From: JAPXRI01 sp033813635
GTDB taxonomy: Bacteria > Bacillota > Clostridia > Oscillospirales > QAMX01
Length of the DNA: 64,000 nt
Assembly (NCBI GenBank): GCA_033813635.1
Contig: JAPXRI010000003.1
Location: 82,447 to 146,446 of the forward strand
Direction: 5' to 3'
Shown here: piece by piece, positions 45,401-52,901 of the stretch
How positions within the stretch are numbered: the stretch's first letter is position 1
Layout: every line of letters begins with the position of its first letter
Notes under the pieces: generated by a model
Told to the model about the DNA's origin: nothing
Databases searched by the model: none
The model's input: the letters and a program-made list of their open reading frames with translations, nothing else
Program-made: the position numbers and the translations under genes

Positions 45401-46086
45401 ACGCCGCGTCCTGCAAAATCCCGGCAAAGCTAACGGCGACCGGCTACCGCGGGCTTTCGGCGGAGGCGGAGGAACAGGAGCGCTACCAAAAGAAATCGGG
45501 AAAACGGCAGGACATCCCGAAATTTTTATTACAGGCAAGAGAAATGCCCGGGACGAAATACATGTCGCCCCGGGACAGGGGAATCTCCGTACACCTCGCG
45601 ATGCAGCTGCTGCCGGTCAGGCGGTACGCAGAGGCGGGCGAGGTCGAGGAGGAGCTTAAAAAGCTCTGCGCCCGCGACCTTCTGAGCGCGGAGCAGGCCG
45701 GGGCGGTCGCGCCAGAGATGATTATCGGGTTTTACGAAACGGAGATCGGAAGGCGCGTCTGCGCGCTTTCGCCGGACAGGCTGAACCGGGAGTTTAAGTT
45801 TTCGATTCTCGCCGACGCCGGAGAGTATTATCCAGAGCTGGCCGGAAAGGGCGAAAAGCTCCTTTTGCAGGGCGTAATCGATCTCTATTTCGAGGAAAAC
45901 GACGGGACGCTGACGGTTGTCGACTTCAAGACCGACAATATAAAAAAAGGAGAGGCCGCGCTGCGGGCAAAGGAGTACGCGCCCCAGCTCGCCGTATACA
46001 AAAGAGCGCTCTCCGAAATCACCGGGAAACAGGTCTCGGCGGCCGTGCTCTACTTTTTTGAGACGGGGGAGACCGTGACCGTCTGA
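42448..46086 (+). CDS. addA: ATP-dependent helicase/nuclease subunit AddA (RexA)
   Basis: A 1212-residue UvrD-like helicase with C-terminal RecB-type nuclease. Walker A SAAAGSGKT (residues 21-29), Walker B DEYQDTNGIQ, helicase motif IV-VI pieces (VKQSIYRFRGANP, TIHHSKGLEFPVV, LYVAMTRARE), and the nuclease motif GVIDLYFEEND with VVDFKTD. ATG 42448 is chosen with AAGGTGG upstream; it overlaps the addB end by 17 nt, so translation is coupled. A strong terminator follows. Confidence 0.96.
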   Translation: MAWTNEQLTAINGRGKNILVSAAAGSGKTAVLVERVIRRLTNPEKPEDITDFLIVTFTNAAAAEMRSRIAAAVGEALAANPKSAHLRRQINLIHSARIMTVHSFCLSLIRDNFHALNINPDFRLLSEDESDALKDEALQALLEKEYQNAAGNGAFLELVESVCGPRDDKKLEEMILSSFDKLMNLAFPEKFIVQIEEECGASEAAATKWGRVYLRDVASQAKYLLTIYDDCIARLRADCSGLGERYLPGFCAERDALAAFASAAEESDSWDGAKAALEAFFETPKLAGAPKGHDPELKEYVRDKREYIGKQLKKLSVKVLAKSNAEILEDIRRVAPVEKEFMRVVMAFRTEYESLKNERGVLDFNDLEHLALKLLVKEEGGELLPAETAFETGAGITELMVDEYQDTNGIQDEIFKALTAAGASLFVVGDVKQSIYRFRGANPGIFNERKNRYDRVRPFETDRGEADFEKDRVTVTLKNNFRSSKGLLDGVNFVFRRLMSESFGEMAYTDEEELTPGPDIAERGDDVCELDIIDMAVSDAVAEDAEEGGEPDGAEELSKLELEAKHIALRIRGLLESGRTVIDKELGRERKIEARDIAVLLRARAERASVIAAALGEAGIDVFTDAGGDFLATAEINALFSLLAVIDNPMQDLYLLGALRSPVFGFTADELGEIRLAGGKKSGFYDALTACAKTAVTSSPTGIKCERFLKKLSDMRLETADMGVGDAVGAVIDAVGADAIFGAMDGGEQRRANLRFLFDLASGFEQRGGCDIGGFLKYLADASAKGKMKVLSANRGDMGGVRIMTIHHSKGLEFPVVILACTTGKMNEKWRSDAMLFHPELGAGFFRRDTELGAEYTTLLREAVATAMFNEQLSEELRGLYVAMTRAREKLIVTAIHKNAEKELGELTNDGSPESIAAVCKRVKSLGGWIETAVLGREDAPFKINRIDAKYLRTEEKEPEADAESAEDSGAYERIQKRLRFSYPYAASCKIPAKLTATGYRGLSAEAEEQERYQKKSGKRQDIPKFLLQAREMPGTKYMSPRDRGISVHLAMQLLPVRRYAEAGEVEEELKKLCARDLLSAEQAGAVAPEMIIGFYETEIGRRVCALSPDRLNREFKFSILADAGEYYPELAGKGEKLLLQGVIDLYFEENDGTLTVVDFKTDNIKKGEAALRAKEYAPQLAVYKRALSEITGKQVSAAVLYFFETGETVTV

Positions 46087-46111
46087 CGGTTCGGACAAGA
46101 TAATATCCTTT

Positions 46112-46160
46112 AACCAAATCCGGGAACATCCAATTGATGTTCCCGGATTTGGTTTATTTT
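46112..46160 (+). terminator. Terminator after addA
   Basis: A 19-bp perfect stem (46112-46130 with 46136-46154), a 5-nt loop and a T-rich tail. Confidence 0.9.
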
Positions 46161-46491
46161 GCTTCCTGTACATGGTTGGGTTTGTAGGTGGAGGGGCTAA
46201 ACCAATATTATATCACAAATTAAAGTAAATTTATATATGATTATTTCGACAATATGCCATATCTTTTGATTTAATGTCATTTATATGTGTAGACAGGGGT
46301 TATGACCAATGATAATATTGAAATAAGCAAGTGTTTGAATAACCGGATCTATACATGCAAACTAGAGTGTTTCCGAGCTTAAATTCAGTTTGCCATAATG
46401 ACTCGGTTCTCACGACGACCATATCAATCAACTCGCATTAATTTATTATTTTGGTGTGGTCTCCGAATACTGCTGGAAATCGGTTTTAAAA
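46155..46491. other. AT-rich gene-free island
   Basis: About 340 bp, visibly AT-rich against the GC-rich surroundings, between the addA and GH38 terminators. No ORF, tRNA or repeat was recognised. Confidence 0.7.
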
Positions 46492-46536
46492 GAGGTTGCG
46501 GTAAAACGTATTGTTAACGCGTTTTTCCGCAACCTC
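46492..46536 (-). terminator. Terminator after the GH38 cluster
   Basis: A stem of 10 bp plus an inner AT-rich extension (46492-46501 with 46527-46536). On the minus strand it is followed by a T run (TTTTAAAA). Confidence 0.75.
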
Positions 46537-46541
46537 ATGTG

Positions 46542-49500
46542 TTATATGGCGTATACTTCCGGTTTTACTTTCAGCGTGACGATTTCGTAGGGCTTGATTT
46601 GGACTTTGAGCTTATTGCCCTCGAAGGGGACGGAGGCGTAGGTTTTGTCCTCGATCAGAGATACGATGGACGCGGAGGCGATGCTGAAGCCGAAACTCAG
46701 CGTCGCTTCCGCTCTGGCGTTGTACTCCTCGTTTAAACGGACGATCAGCGAGCCGTCATCCTCGGCCCGCTTAACCGCGCCGATTATAACGTTTTCACGG
46801 TCGCAACTGACAAGGCTGAAGCGCTCCGGCAGCGTCCCCTCGCCGCCGTCGGTAATTTCGGCGGTAAGGGGGCAGTTCAGCATATAGCCCTCCCGAATTA
46901 CGCCGCCCTCGGCGAAGCTCCCGCTGTGGGGCAGCAGGGAGTAGGTGAAGCGGTGGACGCCGCGGTCGGCTTTCGGGTCCGGGCTGGTCGGCGAGCGCAG
47001 AAGCGAGAGCGAGAGGTCGTTTTCAACGCAGGAGTAGCCGTATTTGGACTCGTTGAGCACAGCGAGGCCGTACGCGCCGTCAGAAAGATCGGCCCATTTG
47101 TGCCCGCAGACCTCAAACTTCGCAAACTCCCAGGAGGTGTTTTTGTTGTTGGGCCTGCGGAGGTTGCCGAACTGGATGTCGTAGGTCGCGTAAGAAGCGT
47201 GGACGGTCGTCGGGAAATGGACGCGCAGGATCGTATGGTCCTCGTGCCAGTCGATCTCGTTTTCGACGTCGATCCTCGGGGTATTCCTGTGGAAAATCAT
47301 GTCCTGGCGGATTGTGGATTTTCCGTATTTCCGCACCGTCCGGAGCTTCGCGAAGACCGGGCCGTTTTCGATGAACTCCGAGCTGACGGTTTCCGGAGAC
47401 CATTTCTGGTCGGTGTAGTACGGGGCCAGTTCCCAGGCGTCGTAGCAGTACGGGATATCCGTATAGGCGAGCAGATGGTTAAGCGTTTTTCCGCTCTCGC
47501 AGAGCTCAAAGCCGTTTTGCTTGTCGATAAGCGACGAGATCTCGCCGTTTTCGTCCACCGTTACCCGGTAAAACGGGGTCTCTACGCGCCGGCCGTCGAT
47601 TTTCGCGGCCTTTTCCGCGTTCGCGGAAGCCGGCGCGAGGGCGAAGGCCTTGTAGCCCTTGGAGGGGATATCCGATGCGACAAACGCCGTTTTGCCCTCG
47701 GAGACCTGGGACGGGAGCCTTTTGCCGGCATCGAAGACGTCGTATTCGCCGTCCAATACGCAGACGTCGCCACGGCCGTCAATCCCGGTGTCGTTGAAGC
47801 AGACGGCGGTCCTGCCCTTTGCCCTGACCGCAGAGGCGATCGCTCTGCATGCGGCGCGAAGCGCGGCGCGGCCGTCGGCGAGTATTTTCTCGTATTCCTT
47901 CGCAGAAACCTCGTAGACCTCCCTGATCGACGAGCCGGGGAGGATGTCGTGGAACTGGTTGGTCAGAATCAAGAGCCAGTTGGCGTCGAACATCGCCTTC
48001 GGGTAGTCTCCGGAGAGCAGATGCATGTTCATATAGCTGTAAAGCTCGGCGCTCTGGTATAAAAACTCGCTCTTGCGGTTGTTTTTCTTGTTGTTCGCCT
48101 GGGAGGTCAGAGTACCGCGGTGGAACTCGAGGTAGAGCTCGTTTACCCAGGTGGGCAGGAAGCGGTTGCCTTTGAGCTTGGCGCTCCATTTGTCGAAATA
48201 CGATCTGGCGCTCGCCCAGTGGAGGCCCGGCGCGCCGGGAATGTTTTTTGCGAGGCGGAGGCCGTTTTCGAGCATCTCCCGGTCGGTTCCGCCGCCGCCG
48301 TCGCCCCAGCCGATCGAGCAGAGCACCTCGTCGCAGATATCCTTCTGCTGAAACCGCTCCCACGCGCCCATCATCTGACTCGGGTTCAGGTGGCCGTTGT
48401 AGGTCGTGAAGCTGTTGCCCGATCTGGCGTTTTTATAGTCGGAGGTCGGAATGAAGTGCGAGAAAACCTCGCTGCCGTCAAGGCCGCGCCACATGAACGT
48501 GTCGTAGGGGATCTTGTCGTGGTTGTTCCAGGAAATCTTGGTGGTCATGAAGTAGTCGATTCCGCATTTTTTCATGATCTGCGGGAGCGCCGCCGAGTAC
48601 CCGAACACGTCGGGCAGCCAGAGAATCCTGCAGTCGACGCCGAATTCCCGTTTGAAAAACCGCTTTCCGTAAAGGAATTGGCGGACAAAGCCCTCGCCGG
48701 AGGTCAGGTTGCAGTCGGCCTCGACCCACATCCCGCCCTCGGGCTCCCATTTGCCGTCGATGACCGCCTTTTTAAGGCGCATAAAGAGCCCGGGGTAGTC
48801 CTCCCTGATCCAGCTGTAGATGCAGGGCTGGGAGGACATGAACCTGAAGTCGGGGTACTCGTCCATCAGGCGGAGCATGTTCGCAAAGGTCCTCGCGGTC
48901 TTCTCCCGCGTCTGCCGCATCGGCCACATCCAAGCGACGTCGAGGTGCGTGTGCCCGATGCAGTGGGTGTAGACCTCGGGTTCTCTTTTGCAGAAATCTC
49001 CGTAGAACACCTCGTCCATATACTTCTGGGTCTTTTTAACGCTGTCGTAGAACGCCTCCGAGCCCGGGGCGGTGATGTCCAGCAGGTTGACGGCGTTGTC
49101 CAGCAGATATTCCATCTCGTTTTTGGCCCGCGAGCTGTCGTCAAGGTTCGCGCAGACCTCGATCGGGACATGGATATCGTAGTAGAGCTTTTCGATCTCC
49201 GGGTTGAATCGGCAGACGGAGGCGCTGAAATTCAAACGGCAGTCCCGCATCGCGGTAAAGCCCTTCAGCGCCACGTAGTAGGTCTCGCCGCCGGCGGCTT
49301 TCGGGGTCAGCAGCAGCTCGCGGTGGTGGACGTCGAACGCGGAGGAGATGTGCCCGTCTATAAACACTATGAAATTCGGATTGGAGAGGTCCCAGCCCTT
49401 GAAGCGGTTCGTGCCGACGCTCAGGCGTACGGGGAAGCCGGCGTAGCCTTCCGGGATTCTGACCGTACTGCATATCCAGAAATAGGTGTTGTAGCCGCCG

Positions 49501-49697
49501 TAGGTGTCGGTGCCGGTCAGCGTCTTCCAGCCGCTGAGGTCGTAGCCGGGCAGCTCAGGGCCGCGGAAATCGCCGTAACGGAACTTCCATCCGTCCACAG
49601 GCCGGCGGTCGGTTTCCGAAAGGCCGCGGATGCTGCTTATAACGCGTTCAGCCCTCTGGAGCCTGAAATACCTGTCGGGAATATTGGTGTTGACCAT
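46542..49697 (-). CDS. Alpha-mannosidase, GH38 (copy 1)
   Basis: A 1051-residue retaining alpha-mannosidase. It has an N-terminal beta-sandwich (about 1-235), the GH38 catalytic domain with zinc ligands in HTHLD (249-253) and nucleophile D363 in LPDVFGYS, then NQFHDILPGSS, the helical middle and C-terminal beta-sandwiches. No signal peptide, so probably cytoplasmic on imported mannosides. It is closely related in architecture to its upstream neighbour. Its ATG overlaps that gene's stop (TAATG), so translation is coupled. Last of three tandem GH38 genes. Confidence 0.93.
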   Translation of the reverse strand: MVNTNIPDRYFRLQRAERVISSIRGLSETDRRPVDGWKFRYGDFRGPELPGYDLSGWKTLTGTDTYGGYNTYFWICSTVRIPEGYAGFPVRLSVGTNRFKGWDLSNPNFIVFIDGHISSAFDVHHRELLLTPKAAGGETYYVALKGFTAMRDCRLNFSASVCRFNPEIEKLYYDIHVPIEVCANLDDSSRAKNEMEYLLDNAVNLLDITAPGSEAFYDSVKKTQKYMDEVFYGDFCKREPEVYTHCIGHTHLDVAWMWPMRQTREKTARTFANMLRLMDEYPDFRFMSSQPCIYSWIREDYPGLFMRLKKAVIDGKWEPEGGMWVEADCNLTSGEGFVRQFLYGKRFFKREFGVDCRILWLPDVFGYSAALPQIMKKCGIDYFMTTKISWNNHDKIPYDTFMWRGLDGSEVFSHFIPTSDYKNARSGNSFTTYNGHLNPSQMMGAWERFQQKDICDEVLCSIGWGDGGGGTDREMLENGLRLAKNIPGAPGLHWASARSYFDKWSAKLKGNRFLPTWVNELYLEFHRGTLTSQANNKKNNRKSEFLYQSAELYSYMNMHLLSGDYPKAMFDANWLLILTNQFHDILPGSSIREVYEVSAKEYEKILADGRAALRAACRAIASAVRAKGRTAVCFNDTGIDGRGDVCVLDGEYDVFDAGKRLPSQVSEGKTAFVASDIPSKGYKAFALAPASANAEKAAKIDGRRVETPFYRVTVDENGEISSLIDKQNGFELCESGKTLNHLLAYTDIPYCYDAWELAPYYTDQKWSPETVSSEFIENGPVFAKLRTVRKYGKSTIRQDMIFHRNTPRIDVENEIDWHEDHTILRVHFPTTVHASYATYDIQFGNLRRPNNKNTSWEFAKFEVCGHKWADLSDGAYGLAVLNESKYGYSCVENDLSLSLLRSPTSPDPKADRGVHRFTYSLLPHSGSFAEGGVIREGYMLNCPLTAEITDGGEGTLPERFSLVSCDRENVIIGAVKRAEDDGSLIVRLNEEYNARAEATLSFGFSIASASIVSLIEDKTYASVPFEGNKLKVQIKPYEIVTLKVKPEVYAI

Positions 49698-52600
49698 TAT
49701 CTTTCCCCTGCCTTTCCGTTGAAGAGGAGCTTCAAAGTCACGATTTCAAACGCTCTGAGCGGCAGCGAAAGCGTGCCGTCGGCGTCCGCCGTCAGGCTTT
49801 CAATCTCGTTCTCCGCGAGGTTTGCCCTGGCTGTCTTGGCCGGGGTCACGCCGAAGCGGAGCTTAGCCGTGCAGCGGCGGCCGTAGGGCTCGTACAGGCG
49901 GACTATGACTTGGCCATCGTCCTCGGCGCGCTTTACCGTATCGACTACGCAGTTCCCGGAGAGGTCGGAGACAAAGGAGAAGCTTTGGGGCAGGGCGCCG
50001 CCGTTATCGCTCTTCACGGCGGTCTCGAGCGGTACGTTCAGCATGAACCCCTGTCTTACCACATCGGAGCCGGCGGTATCGCCCTTATGGGGAAGGAACG
50101 AGTAGGTAAAGCTGTGTGCCTCCCTGTCCGCGTCGACGTTCGGGCCGGCCGCGCACTTGATAAGCGATAGGGAAAGCTCCGAGCCCTGCGCGCCGTAGCC
50201 GTATTTGCAGTCGTTCAGTACGGCGGCGCCGTAATCGCTTTCGCAGACATCGGCCCATTTGTGGCCGCAGACCTCGAACTTCGCGAAGTCCCACATTGTG
50301 TTTTCGTGGGTGTTCCGCGTCAGCGCGCCGAATTGGATCTCGTAGGTGGCCTTGTCGGTGTTGACATCCACCGGGAAATGCGCCTTTAGCAGCACATGGG
50401 TCTCGTGCCAGTCGGCGGTGGTAATAAAATCGATTCTCGGGATATCGCGGTAGAAGCGGATGTCCTGCGTCAGCGTGGATTTGTTGAAGCGCCTTGTCTG
50501 CCTCAGCGTCGCGTAGACCGGACCGTTCTCCACGAGCGCGCAGGAGGTCATATCGGTCATATCGGTGAATTTCTCACGGTAGAATACGTTGATGTCCCAG
50601 GCGTCGTCGTTGAGGGGCAGGTCCTCGTAGACCCGGAGAAGATTCGCAGCCTTGCCGGGGGTGAGGACCTCTCTCCCGTTTTTCTTATCGTAGACCGAAC
50701 GGAAAAAGCCGTTTTTGTCGAGCGTCACCCTGTAAAAGGGGCTCTCGAGAACATTGCCGTTAAACGCGGCGGTTTCGCCTTCGGACACGGTTTCGGACGG
50801 GGAGAATACCGCCCAGCCCTTCGCCGGGACGGTGGCCATAAAGCAGAGCCTGCCGTCCGCAGTGCGCTGGCTGACGCTGTTTTTAATCCCCGCCGCGGCC
50901 GTTTCGGCGAACGCGATATCGGCGCGGTCAAAGCCCGCGGGGTTGAAAACGACGATGTCGCCGGCGTTGCCGGAAATCGCGGAGGTCAGTCCGGCCTGCG
51001 CGCTGCCGGCCGCGTCGTTTCCTATTTTGAATACCTTCTCGTAATCGGCGTCGGCGTCCTCGTAGACGGGCTTGATCGACGAGCCCGGAAGGATATCGTG
51101 GAACTGGTTGGTCAGCAGCAGTTTCCAGCCCTCGTCGAGCGCGGCCTTGGGGTACGCGCCGCGGTTTAAAACCGTGTTCAGCACGTTCAGCCATTCGGCC
51201 TTCTGGTAGAGGAACTCGCTTTTCCTGTTCTTCCTCTTCATTCTGCCCATCGAGGTGAGCGTTCCCCTGTGCCTTTCAAAATAAAGCTCGCCCACCCATT
51301 TATGCAGGTATTTATTGTCCTTGAGCTTGACGGACCATTTGTCGAACCAGTCGTCAACTCTGCCCCAGGCGCAGCGGACGGACATCGGGAGCCCATCCGC
51401 CATCCGCTTGCCGAATTCGAGCATGTAGTCCGCCGTGCCGCCGCCTCCGTCGCCCCAGCCGACCGGCATAAACAGGTCGTCGGTCAGCTCCTTGTCGTGG
51501 TAATGCCGCCAGGCGCCGTTCAGGAAGTTCGGGGAGACCTCTGTGTTGTAGGCTGTCGAGAAATCGCCGCTTTCAAGCGCGGTGAGGCGCTGGCCGGTGA
51601 TTAGGTGGGCGAATACCTCGCTGCCGTCGATACCCTGCCATATGAACGTGTCGTGGGGCATGCAGTTGTACTCGTTGTTGTTGATTTTCGCGGTGGTGAA
51701 GTATTTGAGGCCGAAGCCTTTCAGAATCTGCGGCAGGGCCGCCGAGTAGCCGAAGACGTCCGGCAGCCAGAGCATCTTGCACTCCACCCCGAATTCCTCC
51801 CGGAAGAAGCGGGTGCCGTACAGAAACTGGCGGACAAAGCTCTCGCCGCCGGTCAGGTTGCAGTCGGCCTCGAGCCACATGCCGCCGTCAACCTCCCAGC
51901 GTCCGCTCTTTACGGCTTTTTTGACGCGGGCGTACAGCTCGGGGTTGTCCTGCTTGACGAAATTATAGACGCAGGCCTGCGAGCAGAAGAACGTGTAGTC
52001 CGGGTCCTCCTCGAGGTATTTCAGCGCGTTGACGAACGTGCGCTGCGCTTTCTCGCGCGTCTGGCGCATCCGCCACATCCACGCCACGTCGATGTGGGAG
52101 TGGCCGATGCAGTAAACCGTCGCGTCCAGCGCCAGTTTTTTCCAGGCGTCGCTCTTGTAGCCGTTTTCGGCGATCGCGTTGCGCGCGGCCTCGACGGAGG
52201 CATAATAGCTGTCGGAATAGGGCTCGCGCAGGTCGAGAAGCGAGAGGGCCTCGGCGAGAGGCGCGATGATTTTGATCTGCATGCCGTCCTGCAGCTTCTG
52301 CTGCATCGCCCAATCGTGGGCGACGCGCAGATCGTAATAGAGCTCCTCGGTTTTCAGATCAATCGCCCGGAGAATCGGACAGAAATAGTCGCTCGTGGGG
52401 TTTTCCGTCCAGTATTTTAGCGCGACGGAGTAGCGCTCCCCGCCGTTTGCGCGCTTTGTAAGCAGAAGCGTTTTATGAAAGCGGTCGTAATGGCCGGCGA
52501 GGGAGCCGTTGATATAGCAGAGAAAGCCGGGGTTGGCGTCGTTCCAGCGGGAAAAGGGGTCGTCGTCCCCGTCTATCGTGGATTTGATGTTCAGCGCGAC

Positions 52601-52876
52601 CCGAAGGCCCTTAAAGTCGGGCGGTATCACCACGGTGGTCCGGAACCAGCCGTATTGGTCGGCGTCCCCGAACATATCCGTCTCCCCGAAATTCCTCCAC
52701 GCCGAATCGTCGTAGACCGGGTCCTCCGGGCCCGTGAAGTCTCCGAGCGCGTGCTTCCAGCCGGACACCGGCGCGGTCTTGACATACCTGAGCTCACTGA
52801 GCCGGCGCATGTAGATCTCGACTTTCTTTTCGCGGAAATACAGGTCCTTATAGTGCAGATCGTCAAGCTTTTTCAA
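49697..52876 (-). CDS. Alpha-mannosidase, GH38 (copy 2)
   Basis: A 1059-residue paralogue of copy 1. Zinc motif HSHID (259-263), nucleophile D373 in LPDVFGYS, GWGDGGGGTADY and FHDILPGSS are all conserved, so both copies look catalytic. The N-terminal sandwich and C-terminus have diverged, suggesting different linkage or aglycone choice. The start is TTG 52876, preceded by AAGGGG; no ATG is better placed. It follows copy 3 by 25 nt. Confidence 0.93.
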   Translation of the reverse strand: MKKLDDLHYKDLYFREKKVEIYMRRLSELRYVKTAPVSGWKHALGDFTGPEDPVYDDSAWRNFGETDMFGDADQYGWFRTTVVIPPDFKGLRVALNIKSTIDGDDDPFSRWNDANPGFLCYINGSLAGHYDRFHKTLLLTKRANGGERYSVALKYWTENPTSDYFCPILRAIDLKTEELYYDLRVAHDWAMQQKLQDGMQIKIIAPLAEALSLLDLREPYSDSYYASVEAARNAIAENGYKSDAWKKLALDATVYCIGHSHIDVAWMWRMRQTREKAQRTFVNALKYLEEDPDYTFFCSQACVYNFVKQDNPELYARVKKAVKSGRWEVDGGMWLEADCNLTGGESFVRQFLYGTRFFREEFGVECKMLWLPDVFGYSAALPQILKGFGLKYFTTAKINNNEYNCMPHDTFIWQGIDGSEVFAHLITGQRLTALESGDFSTAYNTEVSPNFLNGAWRHYHDKELTDDLFMPVGWGDGGGGTADYMLEFGKRMADGLPMSVRCAWGRVDDWFDKWSVKLKDNKYLHKWVGELYFERHRGTLTSMGRMKRKNRKSEFLYQKAEWLNVLNTVLNRGAYPKAALDEGWKLLLTNQFHDILPGSSIKPVYEDADADYEKVFKIGNDAAGSAQAGLTSAISGNAGDIVVFNPAGFDRADIAFAETAAAGIKNSVSQRTADGRLCFMATVPAKGWAVFSPSETVSEGETAAFNGNVLESPFYRVTLDKNGFFRSVYDKKNGREVLTPGKAANLLRVYEDLPLNDDAWDINVFYREKFTDMTDMTSCALVENGPVYATLRQTRRFNKSTLTQDIRFYRDIPRIDFITTADWHETHVLLKAHFPVDVNTDKATYEIQFGALTRNTHENTMWDFAKFEVCGHKWADVCESDYGAAVLNDCKYGYGAQGSELSLSLIKCAAGPNVDADREAHSFTYSFLPHKGDTAGSDVVRQGFMLNVPLETAVKSDNGGALPQSFSFVSDLSGNCVVDTVKRAEDDGQVIVRLYEPYGRRCTAKLRFGVTPAKTARANLAENEIESLTADADGTLSLPLRAFEIVTLKLLFNGKAGER

Positions 52877-52901
52877 GGCGTAATCACCCCTTATCGAGTT
52901 T

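Noticed and set aside
46395..46541. Possible IS remnant reading (HDDHINQLALIYYFG-like)
   Set aside because: Short, no start, crosses the GH38 terminator, no recognisable transposase motif.
48120..49886. Long open frame (588 codons) on the plus strand
   Set aside because: Antisense of GH38 copy 1; no SD and no recognisable domain.
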